A DNA stretch of 64,000 nucleotides from Streptomyces sp. NBC_01116 (GTDB taxonomy: Bacteria; Actinomycetota; Actinomycetes; Streptomycetales; Streptomycetaceae). Made by a program: the position numbers and the translations under genes. Shown piece after piece: positions 6,692 to 14,987 of the stretch. Every line of letters starts with the position of its first letter. Positions within the stretch are counted from its first letter, which is position 1. The notes under the pieces are model-generated. The model did not search any database. It saw only the letters and a list, made by a program, of their open reading frames with translations, and was not told where the DNA came from. Where the stretch lies: positions 5,317,501-5,381,500 of the forward strand of contig NZ_CP108644.1 of the NCBI RefSeq assembly GCF_041435495.1. Direction: 5' to 3'.

Positions 6692-8527
6692 TCAGCTCGG
6701 GTCGAGGCCCTTGCCGCGCAGCCACGCCAGCGGGTCGATCGCCGCGCCGCCGGCGGGCCGGACCTCGAAGTGCAGGTGCGGACCGGTGGAGTTGCCCGAG
6801 TTCCCGGCGTACGCGATGACGTCGCCGGCCTTCACCGGGCCCGAGCGGATCTTGGTGCTGCTGAGGTGGCAGTACCAGGTCTCGGTGCCGTCGGCCGCGG
6901 TCACGATCGCCATGACCCCGTAGGCGCTGTTCAGCTGGGTGCGCACGGTGCCGTCGGTCGCGGCCATCACCGGAGTGCCGTACGAGACGGGGAAGTCGAT
7001 GCCCGAGTGCACGGACATCCAGTTGACGCCCGCCTGACCGTAGTAGGCGCTGAGCCCGTGCTGCTTGACCGGCAGGACGAACTTGGGGCGCAGCGCCTCG
7101 CGGCGTGCGGCCTCCTCCTCGCGCTTCTTCTTCTCCGCCGCCTGCCGCTCCCGCAGGTCGATGCGCTCCTGGGTGCGGCTCGCGCGCTCACGGAAGTCGT
7201 CGCTGCCCTCGGAGAGCTGCTCCAGCTGGCTGTCGAGCCGGTTGTTCGCGGCGACCGGCTTGACCGTGCTGGGGTCGGCGACCGCCAGCGAGGTGGTCGT
7301 CTCCTCCGGCTTCTCCTCGCCACCGGGCATCCCGCCGACCGAGGCGGCGGCGATGCCCGCGACGCTCATCACGCAGGCGGAGGGCACCGCGACGGTGAGC
7401 AGGGCGGAACGCTTGGCGGGGGTACGCCGACGGGCGCGGTTGCGGGGCGCGGGAGGACGGACGGCGGTGCGGTTCACGGAGTACGGGGCGGGGGAGTCGT
7501 CCCCGGCGTCCGGCTCCGGCGCGGCGTCCGGTGCGAGGGCGGCGAACGCGGCGGTGGAGGAGAGGCCGGTGTCCTGCTCGTCCGCCGTCCCGTCCTGCTC
7601 GGCCGTCGCCCCGGGCGTGGCGGCGTCGGCCGGCTGCTGTTCGTACAGCGAGTGCGACGTCTGTTCGGGTTCGTACGCGGTGTCCCCGGGCGTGGCGCCG
7701 GAGTTCCACGCGGTGGCGTCGTAGGCGCCCGTGTCGTACGCGCCCGTGCCGTACGCGACCGCGCTGTAGGCGCCGGTTTCGTGGGCGCCGAGGTCGTAGG
7801 TGCCGAGGTCGTACGCCCCGGTGTCATGCGAGCCGGTGCCGTGCACCCCGGTGTCATGTGCGCCCGTGTCGAACGTCCCGGTGGTGAACGCGGTGGTGGC
7901 GTACGTCCCGGTGTCGGCGGCGGCGGCCGCCGTGCCGTACGCGCCGGTCGGATACGAACCGGTCTCGTAGGCGTCGGCGCCGTGGGCGCCGCCGGTTCCG
8001 TACGCGGTGCCGGCCGGGTACGAACCGGTGTCCGCCGGGTACGAACCGGTCTCGTAGGCGGCCGTCCCGTACGCCCCGGTGCCGTAGGCCTCCGTGGCGT
8101 ACGCGGTGTCCGTGCCGTACGGGGCGGCGGGGAAGCCGGTGGTGGGGAACGCGCCGGTGTCGGCGGTCGCCCACTGGCCGGTCAGGTCCTGCTCGGCGAT
8201 CTGTTGCCAGGCACCGGAGGTGTCCCACTGCTGCGGGGACTGCTCCTGGGCGGCGTAGCCGTCGTAGGCGGGCGTCTGGTGCGCACCGGTGTCGGTGTTC
8301 CACGCGGAGGAGTCGTACGGGCCGCTGTGGTCCGGCTGCCCGGTCGCGTAGGTCGTGTCGTAGCCGGCGCCGTAGGCGCTGTCGCCGTATCCGGTGGCGG
8401 GGTGCCCCGCGTCGTAGCCGGTTTCGTGGCCGCCCGAAAGGGAGCCGAAGAGCGGGTCGGTGTCGAAGCCGCCGGTCGATCGGTCGTCGTACCCGACATG
8501 CCCGGCGTGGGGGTGCTGGTCGTTCAC
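6692..8527 (-). CDS. Membrane-anchored M23 (LytM-type) metallopeptidase with repetitive N-terminus
   Basis: This protein of about 611 residues has three parts. Residues 1-330 are low-complexity and built from imperfect repeats of the kind TGAY/TGSYP/YGTGAYDTGAY, rich in Gly, Thr, Tyr and Ala. A membrane helix follows a basic stretch near residue 375 (LLTVAVPSACVMSVAGIAAA). The outer part has a short coiled coil and a C-terminal M23 domain. Zinc ligands are His507 and Asp511 (HSGIDF) and His584/His586 (HLHFE). The family cleaves peptidoglycan cross-bridges, or acts as an amidase activator if ligands are lost; all ligands are present here. A TTG at 8530 is also possible, but the GTG at 8527 gives the usual MNDQ start. 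The repeat tract would be cytoplasmic. Confidence 0.85.
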   Translation of the reverse strand: MNDQHPHAGHVGYDDRSTGGFDTDPLFGSLSGGHETGYDAGHPATGYGDSAYGAGYDTTYATGQPDHSGPYDSSAWNTDTGAHQTPAYDGYAAQEQSPQQWDTSGAWQQIAEQDLTGQWATADTGAFPTTGFPAAPYGTDTAYATEAYGTGAYGTAAYETGSYPADTGSYPAGTAYGTGGAHGADAYETGSYPTGAYGTAAAAADTGTYATTAFTTGTFDTGAHDTGVHGTGSHDTGAYDLGTYDLGAHETGAYSAVAYGTGAYDTGAYDATAWNSGATPGDTAYEPEQTSHSLYEQQPADAATPGATAEQDGTADEQDTGLSSTAAFAALAPDAAPEPDAGDDSPAPYSVNRTAVRPPAPRNRARRRTPAKRSALLTVAVPSACVMSVAGIAAASVGGMPGGEEKPEETTTSLAVADPSTVKPVAANNRLDSQLEQLSEGSDDFRERASRTQERIDLRERQAAEKKKREEEAARREALRPKFVLPVKQHGLSAYYGQAGVNWMSVHSGIDFPVSYGTPVMAATDGTVRTQLNSAYGVMAIVTAADGTETWYCHLSSTKIRSGPVKAGDVIAYAGNSGNSTGPHLHFEVRPAGGAAIDPLAWLRGKGLDPS

Positions 8528-8732
8528 CAACTTCTCTCTCGCCTCGGCAGCAGGACTGTTCGGGGTCCCGGTCAGGGGAGTCCCAGGGGGAAGCAGTGGC
8601 CGCGACTGTACCCGGCAGTATGTGAGGACGACAATCTTCGACAGGTTTTACGTTCGCAGGAAACGGGCAATCGGCCGTCTTTCGGTGGACGGCAGACGCA
8701 GCCTTGGCTCTACGTTCGAGTGGTGTTCTATT

Positions 8733-9716
8733 TCAGGCCGCGGAAGTCGCTCCGGGGGAGGATCCGGCGGCGTTGGCGGTGTGCTCTGCCGTGTCCTCCG
8801 GGGTGTCCTCTGTGGCTTCCGGCGCCTCAAGGGCCTCACGGATCGCTGCGGCCACCGTCGGGTGCACGGGCAGGGCGAGGTGTCCGATGCCGGTGACGCG
8901 CACGTTCACCGCGTCGAGATCGGGATGATCGACGCACGCGGTTCCGACGGGGACCATCACCTGGTCCCACTCGCTCCAGAAGCTCACGAACCGGGTCCGA
9001 CAGCCGGGAGCGGGGCCGCGCAGTTCCTCGATCACGGAGGAACCGCCGCGCATCTGACGCACGATGGGGTGAATGCCCGCCCCGGGGGCGACGGCGGTTC
9101 CCCCGTGCGGGGTTCCGAGCGTCACCAGGGTGCGCACCCGCCGGTCGCCGCCGAGTCGCTGGACGTAGTACCGGGCGATCAGGCCGCCCAGGCTGTGCCC
9201 GACGACGTCGACCCGGCTGTGCCCGGTGCGCGCGCAGATCTCCTCCACATGCAGCCCGAACAGCTCGGCGGCCGTGCGGATGTCGCGTGTCAGCGGTGAG
9301 TAGTTGAGGGATTCCAGGTGGCGATGGCCGCGCCGGGTCAGCGCGCGCCGCAGGACGACGAACACGGAACGGTTGTCGATGAAGCCGTGCAGCAGGACGA
9401 CCGGCGGCGCGACGGCGGTCGCGACCGGCAGCGCGGTGGCCGGATGCGCCTCGCCCCGGGCGGTGGCCGCGTGGACGGCCGCCTCGCTCTCGTCCGGCCC
9501 GTCGGCGCCGGCGCCCCCCGGTGGGGCGGGGGAGCGGGGCGGTGGGCGGCGCTCCGGGCGCTCCGGGGTGAGGCCGAAGGGGTAGGCGATCAGGTGCCCG
9601 GCGAGGACGGCCAGCTCCAGCGCGGTGGCGGCGAGCAGTGCGGAGGACATCCGGGGGCCCGGCAGCCGGGGGAGGCGGGGCAGTGGGAGAAGGGGAAGGG
9701 TGAGGGCGAGCTTCAC
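8733..9716 (-). CDS. Secreted or anchored alpha/beta-hydrolase, lipase-like
   Basis: This 327-residue hydrolase has the oxyanion-hole motif HGF (VVLLHGFIDNRSVF), the nucleophile elbow GHSLGG with Ser175, and a late His in GIGHLALPVHP, all typical of triacylglycerol lipases and esterases. The N-terminus is hydrophobic and Leu/Pro-rich, consistent with a signal sequence or anchor. The open frame extends upstream to 9956, but the GTG at 9716 has a perfect AGGAGG six bases before it, so I choose that start. A Pro/Arg/Ala-rich spacer separates the N-terminus from the catalytic domain. The substrate cannot be told from sequence. Confidence 0.85.
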   Translation of the reverse strand: MKLALTLPLLPLPRLPRLPGPRMSSALLAATALELAVLAGHLIAYPFGLTPERPERRPPPRSPAPPGGAGADGPDESEAAVHAATARGEAHPATALPVATAVAPPVVLLHGFIDNRSVFVVLRRALTRRGHRHLESLNYSPLTRDIRTAAELFGLHVEEICARTGHSRVDVVGHSLGGLIARYYVQRLGGDRRVRTLVTLGTPHGGTAVAPGAGIHPIVRQMRGGSSVIEELRGPAPGCRTRFVSFWSEWDQVMVPVGTACVDHPDLDAVNVRVTGIGHLALPVHPTVAAAIREALEAPEATEDTPEDTAEHTANAAGSSPGATSAA

Positions 9717-9769
9717 GGCCGGCCTCCTGCACTGGCGTACGGGGAGGCGGCTCCCGTCCCCGTACGCCC

Positions 9770-9958
9770 TCACGGGGCGTCGGCACGAGGTCGCGCGGCC
9801 GGTGGCGTCCCGGGCGGCGCCGGGAGCCGTACCACCGTGCCGTGCGGCTGGCGGCGCGGTGGTACGGCAACCTCGTAGCGGCTCCCCTTGCGCCGGACCC
9901 CGCGCGGCCGGAACACCGCGTGGAACGGGGGACGACGCCTGGCGAACATGTCCCACAT
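9770..9958 (-). CDS. Small basic protein, 62 residues, unknown
   Basis: This short frame starts with MWDMFARRRPPFHAVFRPRG and is very rich in Arg and Pro. A GGGGAGGGGG stretch lies about 8 bases before the ATG, which is better support than most short frames here have. Third positions are mostly G/C, with a few A/T exceptions. It lies directly upstream of the lipase-like gene on the same strand. I do not recognise a family and cannot exclude a chance frame. Confidence 0.4.
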   Translation of the reverse strand: MWDMFARRRPPFHAVFRPRGVRRKGSRYEVAVPPRRQPHGTVVRLPAPPGTPPAARPRADAP

Positions 9959-10068
9959 GTGATTTCCCCCTCCCCGCCTGCCGCGAAACAGCGCCTTGCG
10001 GGATGCTGTGGATAACGTTCGTTCACATCCCCGGCCCTTCAGGCGCGGGAGACCAGGTGGAGGCAGTG

Positions 10069-10482
10069 ATGGGTGTGACCGGTCCGATCCGTGTGGTGGT
10101 GGCCAAGCCGGGACTCGACGGCCACGACCGCGGGGCCAAAGTCATCGCGCGGGCGTTGCGGGACGCCGGCATGGAGGTGATCTACACGGGGCTCCACCAG
10201 ACGCCCGAGCAGATCGTCGACACGGCGATCCAGGAGGACGCCGACGCCATCGGCCTCTCGATCCTCTCCGGGGCGCACAACACGCTGTTCGCCAAGGTGA
10301 TCGAGCTGCTGAAGGACCGGGACGCGGAGGACATCAAGGTGTTCGGCGGCGGCATCATCCCGGAGGACGACATCGCACCGCTGAAGGAACTGGGCGTCGC
10401 GGAGCTGTTCACCCCGGGGGCGACGACGACCGAGATCGTCACGTGGGTCAACGCCAACGTCCGGCAGGCCGCCCAGGCCTGA
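10069..10482 (+). CDS. icmB: B12-binding small subunit of isobutyryl-CoA mutase-type enzyme
   Basis: This 137-residue protein is a stand-alone cobalamin-binding domain. It shows the DxHxxG signature (LDGHDRG, His19 being the lower axial cobalt ligand), then SILSGAH and the GGGIIP loop that cradle the B12 tail. Such small subunits pair with a separately encoded large subunit to interconvert isobutyryl-CoA and n-butyryl-CoA, linking valine and fatty acid metabolism. The length fits Streptomyces IcmB; a small subunit of a related mutase is the alternative. GGAGG lies six bases before the ATG. No large-subunit gene is present in the window, so the partner must be elsewhere. Confidence 0.9.
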   Translation: MGVTGPIRVVVAKPGLDGHDRGAKVIARALRDAGMEVIYTGLHQTPEQIVDTAIQEDADAIGLSILSGAHNTLFAKVIELLKDRDAEDIKVFGGGIIPEDDIAPLKELGVAELFTPGATTTEIVTWVNANVRQAAQA

Positions 10483-10495
10483 CACCGGCCCCGGA

Positions 10496-10521
10496 GCGGG
10501 CCCGCTGTGCACGGGGCCCGC
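10496..10521. terminator. Hairpin after icmB
   Basis: GCGGGCCC (10496-10503) pairs with GGGCCCGC (10514-10521) around a 10-base loop, shortly after the icmB stop. The rest of the gap to 10691 shows only short imperfect repeats of the kind GTCGGCTTCGCC/GTCGGCTCCGCC near 10650-10680. Confidence 0.55.
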
Positions 10522-10691
10522 GCGGGCGGCGGTGATTCCGGCGTCGCCGCGGGCCGCGGCGGCCTCGCCTTGCCCCCGTAGCGGCGGACAGACCGGCTGC
10601 CGTCTCCCCGAACGGCGCCGTCAGGAGTTCGACTCCGCCGTTATGACGTCGGCTTCGCCTCCAGGGCGTCGGCTCCGCCTTCGTCGCGGCA

Positions 10692-12407
10692 TCAGGGCAT
10701 CAGTTCCGCCTCCATGGCGGCGCGCAGCCGCAGGGTGGAGACCAGGCGCTGGAAGGCCTCCGACCAGTAGCCACCCGCTCCGGGTGACGCTCCCTCCTGC
10801 TCGTCCTGTGCGGCCGTCAGGACTTCCAGCCGGTCCGCCTCGGCCGGATCCAGACAGCGTTCCGCGAGGCCCATCACTCCGCTGAAGCTCCACGGATAGC
10901 TCCCGCCGTCCCGCGCGATGTCGAGAGCGTCGACCACTGCGCGCCCGAGTGGTCCGGCCCAGGGAACCGTGCAGACCCCGAGCAGCTGGAACGCCTCCGA
11001 GAGGCCGTGCGCTGCTATGAACTCGGCCACCCAGGAGGCGCGTTCCGCCTGGTCCAGGATGGCGAGGAGCTTCGAGCGCTCGGCGATCGAGGCCGTCCCG
11101 GGGCCGCTCGCCGGGGGTGCCGAGGGGCGTCCGAGCAGGGCCCGGGCCCACTGCGGATTCCGCTGCCGCACGGCCGCCCGGCACCAGGCGGCGTGCAGCT
11201 CGCCGGCCCAGTCGTCGGCGACCGGCAGGGCCACGATCTCCTCGGCCGACCGGCCGCCGAACCGCTCCTCCCAGACGCCCAGCGGGGCGGCCTCCACCAA
11301 CTGGCCGAGCCACCACGAGCGTTCACCTCGGCCGGCCGGCGGGATCGCCGCGACGCCGTCGCGCTGCATCGCCGCGTCGCACTCGTGCGGAGCCTCCACG
11401 GCGATGGAGGCGACGTCCCCCGTACGGTCCGGGTTCACGCAGGAAGCCGCGCGGGCCGCCATCCGTCCGGCGAGCGCCGACTCGGGCAGCGCGGACAGCA
11501 GTTCGGCGGCGGTGGCGCGGACGTTGCGGCTGCGGTCGGACAGGGCCTGCTCCAGGAACGGCTCGTCGTCGGCCCCGAGCCCGGACCTCAGGGAGTCCAG
11601 GAACATCAGCCGGTCCTCGGCCCGCTCGGCCGACCAGGTGGTGGCGAGCAGCGTGAGACCGGCGGGCGGGTCCTGCGCCCGTACGGAGTCGAGCAACGCG
11701 ACCCGCTCCGCGAACAGCCCCTCCTCCCACAACCGGCCCACCGCTTCCGGGTCCGTGATGTCGAGGTGGGGCGCGCCGCTGGCCGCGCCCCGCAGGGCGA
11801 ACTTCCAGTCGGGATTCAGCCCGGCCAGCCACAGCCCGCGCGGCCCCGCGAACGCGAGCGCCTGCGGGCGCAGGTCCGTACGGGCGCGGGCGGCGTCCAG
11901 CAGCGGCGGCAGCAGGGCCGCCGGGGCGCGGAAGCCCTGCCGGTTGGCGGTGGCCAGCCACTGCGGGATCAGCTCGGTGAGGTCGGGGGCGGCCCCGCGC
12001 CGACCGCCGCCCGAGGGCGCGGCACGGTCGGCCAGCAGGTGGGCGAGCCGGTGCCGGGCGGCGTCGGGGAGCGCCGGGCGGGGATCCGGGGCGGCCGGCT
12101 CGGGCCGGGCCGCCGGCACGGCCGGCAGCAGTCCGGCCCGCTGCCGCACGGTGTGCAGCGCGGCGGCGTCCAGCAGGGCCGCGGGAGCATCGGCCGGCGC
12201 GGGGCCGCCGCGTGGTGTCGGGGGGCGGCGGTCGGTGCCCAGGAGCGCCGAGGTGACCAGCTCCTCCCAGGGGTGGCAGCCTGCGGAGGCGCGAGCGGTG
12301 GCAGCGGTGCTACCGGTACCGGTCCCGTTGCTGGCAGTGGCAGTGGCAGTGGCATTGGTGATGGCGGTACCGGTGGTGACGGCGGTGGGACTGGTCGTGC
12401 GAGGCAT
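10692..12407 (-). CDS. DUF5691-type protein of the MoxR cluster
   Basis: This 571-residue soluble protein opens with about 42 residues of Thr/Ala/Ser/Gly low complexity. The conserved-looking part starts WEELVTSALLGTDRRPP. The remainder is Ala/Leu/Arg-rich and probably helical, with HEAT-like character, for example SDRSRNVRATAAELLSALPE. The start and content match my memory of DUF5691 proteins, which lie beside SWIM zinc-finger genes and a MoxR-VWA set in many bacteria; the function is unknown. GGAGGGG precedes the ATG at good spacing. It is transcribed away from the MoxR-DUF5682-VWA genes, downstream of the SWIM gene. The repetitive N-terminus comes from short GGCAGT/GGTACC-type DNA repeats. 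Confidence 0.75.
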   Translation of the reverse strand: MPRTTSPTAVTTGTAITNATATATASNGTGTGSTAATARASAGCHPWEELVTSALLGTDRRPPTPRGGPAPADAPAALLDAAALHTVRQRAGLLPAVPAARPEPAAPDPRPALPDAARHRLAHLLADRAAPSGGGRRGAAPDLTELIPQWLATANRQGFRAPAALLPPLLDAARARTDLRPQALAFAGPRGLWLAGLNPDWKFALRGAASGAPHLDITDPEAVGRLWEEGLFAERVALLDSVRAQDPPAGLTLLATTWSAERAEDRLMFLDSLRSGLGADDEPFLEQALSDRSRNVRATAAELLSALPESALAGRMAARAASCVNPDRTGDVASIAVEAPHECDAAMQRDGVAAIPPAGRGERSWWLGQLVEAAPLGVWEERFGGRSAEEIVALPVADDWAGELHAAWCRAAVRQRNPQWARALLGRPSAPPASGPGTASIAERSKLLAILDQAERASWVAEFIAAHGLSEAFQLLGVCTVPWAGPLGRAVVDALDIARDGGSYPWSFSGVMGLAERCLDPAEADRLEVLTAAQDEQEGASPGAGGYWSEAFQRLVSTLRLRAAMEAELMP

Positions 12408-12644
12408 CTTTCCCCTCCAGCGGCAGAAATGCGCGGATGTCGTACGGGGACAGCGGACTGGGGGCGGGCAGGACGGTGCTGAGGTGGCGGCGGCAGTGAG
12501 CGGGCGACGGGCCGGAGTTCGCTGCGGGCGGGCTGACGTACCGGCGGGCGGGCGGACGTACGGGCAGTTGGGCGGACGTACGGGCAGGTGGAGCGGGGCG
12601 CCGGGGTGCCGGGGTGCGCCGGGCGGGTCGGCCGGTCGCGCGGG
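12408..12644. repeat. Gap between SWIM and DUF5691 genes with short direct repeats
   Basis: The 237 bases between the SWIM stop and the DUF5691 start contain two copies of GGGCGGACGTACGGGCAG about 20 bases apart near 12551-12590, and a weaker copy just before them. No gene was seen. The repeats belong to the pattern of small tandem duplications around this locus. Confidence 0.5.
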
Positions 12645-14051
12645 TCAGACCAGTTGGACGACCGAGCCGTCCGTGGTGCGTCCGTCCTCCTCCGCCTCGC
12701 TCGGGTCCCAGGCCGCGAGCGGGTCGAAGCCGCGGTGGCCGATCTCGCCGAACACGGTGACCGGGCCGCCGCCGGACAGGGCGACGAGCTTCCACAGACC
12801 CGGCCGGGACAGCGCTGCCGGGGCGATCGGCAGGGCTGAGTCGGTGTGCGCGTCCACCACCTGCCAGCCGTCCTCGGACGGCGCGGGTATGACGTCGCGC
12901 AGGGTGACCGGCCAGGCGTCCAGCCAGGGGTCCTCCCGCAGGGCGTCGCCGTAGACGGCCGGCGCGGACGCCGCGGCGATTCCCGGCGGAGGTCCGGCCG
13001 GGGCCAGGGCACTGAACTGCTCGCCCAGCTCCGCACGGAGCTGCCCGCCGCCCGGATACGGCGTCAGCTCCGCATCGACCGTCGCGCCCACCGGCAGCGC
13101 CTGCGCCGGGGCCCGGCCCGCCGCGCCGAACGAGAGCAGCAGAGCCGTACGGCCCGACTCCCGCCCGTACAGCCAGATCCGGCGGGTGACGATCTTGCCG
13201 TCCGGGGTGTCGTACTGCGCGAGGACCAGCCAGTGGTCACGGACCGGGGGGCCCTCGGCGGACACGGGCAGCCCCATCCTCGTGCGCACGGTCGCGGCCA
13301 GCGGGTCCGGCAGCCGCTCCCGGCCGAGCCAGGCGGTGTCCAGCAGGTGGAGCAGAGCACACTCCTCCAGCAGGCGGACCGGCCAGCCCGGACCGGATCC
13401 GCTGATCGCGCCCAGCTCCCTCACCCGGGCCGCTAGCCCGGGGGCCTGGGCGTCGACCATGCGGGCGGCGGTCTCCTCCCACAGGCCGTACCCCGAGCGG
13501 TCGGTCGCGGCGAGTCCGCCGCGCAGCAGGTCGGCCAGTCGCTGTTCCAGCTCCTGGGCCCCGCCCGTGACGCGCTCGGCCCGGCGCTCCGCCCGCTTCA
13601 GTGCGGCGGCGGTGTCGGCGGGGGCCCGTGCGGTGTCGCCGCCCGCGGCGGTCCCGCCCTTCTCCGCCGCCCGTCCGCGCCGGGCCTCGATCCACGCCGC
13701 GGCCCAGTCGGCAGGCTCGCCCGGCCGGAACGCGGCGTCGTCGGACGCCCGGAACAGCAACAGCCCCAGCGCGTGCTTGCACGGGAACTTCCGGCTCGGG
13801 CAACTACAGGAGTAGGCCGGGCCGGTGGTGTCGACCACCGTCCGGTACGGCGTGCTCCCGCTCCCCTTGCACAGGCCCCACAGCGCGCCCGCGGCATCGC
13901 GGCCCGTGCCCGTCCACGGGCCGGCCGCGCCGAGCCGCGTACCCGCCTTGCGTGAAGCATCGTCAGGAGCCAGCGCCAGCACCTGTTCCACCGACCAGCG
14001 CGCCACCGGTCCACCGGTGGGCGAGGGCTCTCCCCCGTGAGATAGCAGCAT
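12645..14051 (-). CDS. SWIM zinc-finger protein of the MoxR cluster
   Basis: This protein of about 468 residues carries a clear SWIM zinc-binding motif, CSCPSRKFPCKH, with ligands Cys82, Cys84, Cys91 and His93. SWIM domains bind zinc and often nucleic acids or proteins. The N-terminal part (RWSVEQVLALAPDDASRKAG) and the following TGPAYSCSCPS are typical of Streptomyces SWIM proteins next to MoxR genes. The rest is Ala/Leu/Arg-rich with no other motif I can name. The start is uncertain: the ATG at 14051 has only a weak GGGGA before it, and a GTG at 14006 is a possible alternative. The frame stays open upstream, but that part overlaps the opposite-strand lipoprotein gene and is discarded. Confidence 0.8.
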   Translation of the reverse strand: MLLSHGGEPSPTGGPVARWSVEQVLALAPDDASRKAGTRLGAAGPWTGTGRDAAGALWGLCKGSGSTPYRTVVDTTGPAYSCSCPSRKFPCKHALGLLLFRASDDAAFRPGEPADWAAAWIEARRGRAAEKGGTAAGGDTARAPADTAAALKRAERRAERVTGGAQELEQRLADLLRGGLAATDRSGYGLWEETAARMVDAQAPGLAARVRELGAISGSGPGWPVRLLEECALLHLLDTAWLGRERLPDPLAATVRTRMGLPVSAEGPPVRDHWLVLAQYDTPDGKIVTRRIWLYGRESGRTALLLSFGAAGRAPAQALPVGATVDAELTPYPGGGQLRAELGEQFSALAPAGPPPGIAAASAPAVYGDALREDPWLDAWPVTLRDVIPAPSEDGWQVVDAHTDSALPIAPAALSRPGLWKLVALSGGGPVTVFGEIGHRGFDPLAAWDPSEAEEDGRTTDGSVVQLV

Positions 14052-14205
14052 GTCCCCGACGGTAGGGGGCACCACTGACAATCCCCTCCGACCTGCGAAG
14101 CAGTCGCTCCGAGCGGGATTTGACTTTGCCATTCCCTTACGTTTCCCTGCGATCTCCGCGTACGGAACAGATCCGTGCCCGGTCCGATCCAGGGGGGATC
14201 CCGGA

Positions 14206-14733
14206 ATGAACCGCACCATCCGCACCGCACGCACCACCACCAGAGCCACCCGCACCGCACGCACCACCACCAGAGCCACCCGCACCGCACGCACCACCAC
14301 CAGAGCCACCCGCCCCGTACGCGCCGCTGCCCACGCCCTCGCCGTCGCCGGTCTCGTGCTCGGTCTCGGCGCCTGCTCGGCGGAGTCGGTCGACGACGCG
14401 GTCGGCAAGGCGGTCGACACGGCCGTGGACGAGAAGTACGAGGTCACGTACGAGGTCACCGGCAAGAGCGTCGACGAGATCAGCTACCACGGGGGCGGCG
14501 GGGAGGCCATGGAGCCCAAGCTGGAGACCGTCACCTCGCCGACCCTGCCGTGGAAGAAGACCGTCGAACTGCGCGGCATCATGCCGCCCGCCGTCATGCC
14601 GTTGGCCGTGGACGCGGGCGGCGCCGACGTCACCTGCACCATCACGTACAAGGGCAAGGTCATCAAGGAGGCGAAGGGGGAGGGCATGCTCACGGCAGGC
14701 GGCTGCGTCGCGGTATCGCCGATCGTGGGCTGA
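14206..14733 (+). CDS. MmpS-like lipoprotein with an odd repetitive leader
   Basis: This 175-residue protein has a lipobox-like LGLGAC with Cys57 at the end of a hydrophobic stretch (AHALAVAGLVLGL), then a small domain (YEVTYEVTGKSVDEISY, LPWKKTVEL, CTITYKGKVIKEAKG) resembling the beta-sandwich domain of mycobacterial MmpS proteins. Those assist MmpL lipid exporters; no mmpL is in the window. The leader is unusual: residues 3-36 are three copies of a ten-residue Arg/Thr/Ala repeat placed before the signal helix, making the n-region far longer and more basic than normal. GGGGGGA precedes the ATG. It lies between the two arms of the MoxR cluster, on the same strand as MoxR but closed off by a strong terminator. 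Confidence 0.75.
   Translation: MNRTIRTARTTTRATRTARTTTRATRTARTTTRATRPVRAAAHALAVAGLVLGLGACSAESVDDAVGKAVDTAVDEKYEVTYEVTGKSVDEISYHGGGGEAMEPKLETVTSPTLPWKKTVELRGIMPPAVMPLAVDAGGADVTCTITYKGKVIKEAKGEGMLTAGGCVAVSPIVG
14221..14310 (+). repeat. Three tandem 30-base repeats inside the lipoprotein leader
   Basis: Three essentially identical 30-base units beginning CGCACCGCACGCACCACCAC run head to tail and encode the ten-residue repeat RTARTTTRAT. The first unit differs slightly. Because 30 is a multiple of three, gain or loss of units would lengthen or shorten the signal-peptide n-region without breaking the frame. Confidence 0.9.
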
Positions 14734-14850
14734 CCGGCCGACCGGCTGACCGGCCGACCGGCTGACCGGCTGACCGGCTGACCGGCTGACCGGCTGACCG
14801 GCTGACCGGCTGACCGGCTGACCGGCCGACCGGCCGACCGGCCGACCGGC
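14731..14850. repeat. Fifteen tandem copies of an 8-base repeat
   Basis: The unit TGACCGGC, or its variant CGACCGGC, is repeated 15 times without interruption, beginning at the TGA stop of the lipoprotein gene. Eight copies in a row are identical. The tract lies between the lipoprotein stop and its terminator, so copy-number change would not alter a protein. The uniformity suggests recent slippage. Confidence 0.95.
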
Positions 14851-14894
14851 CGAGCGAGGTCCGGCGGGGGCTGCCGAGCCCGGTGCCGAGCGCC

Positions 14895-14931
14895 GACAAC
14901 GGGCCCTGACCTGGGGTCAGGGCCCGTTGTC
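14895..14931. terminator. Strong terminator before the MoxR gene
   Basis: A perfect 16-base stem (GACAACGGGCCCTGAC and its complement) with a five-base loop ends 56 bases before the MoxR start. It isolates the MoxR operon from the lipoprotein gene. Confidence 0.88.
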
Positions 14932-14987
14932 AGTGGCATGGTGCACGGTGGGAACCACATCAGGTCGACCGATCTGGAGGGGGACCC

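Noticed and set aside
14731..14850. Possible CRISPR array
   Set aside because: The units are 8 bases with no spacers and no cas genes nearby; it is a simple tandem repeat.
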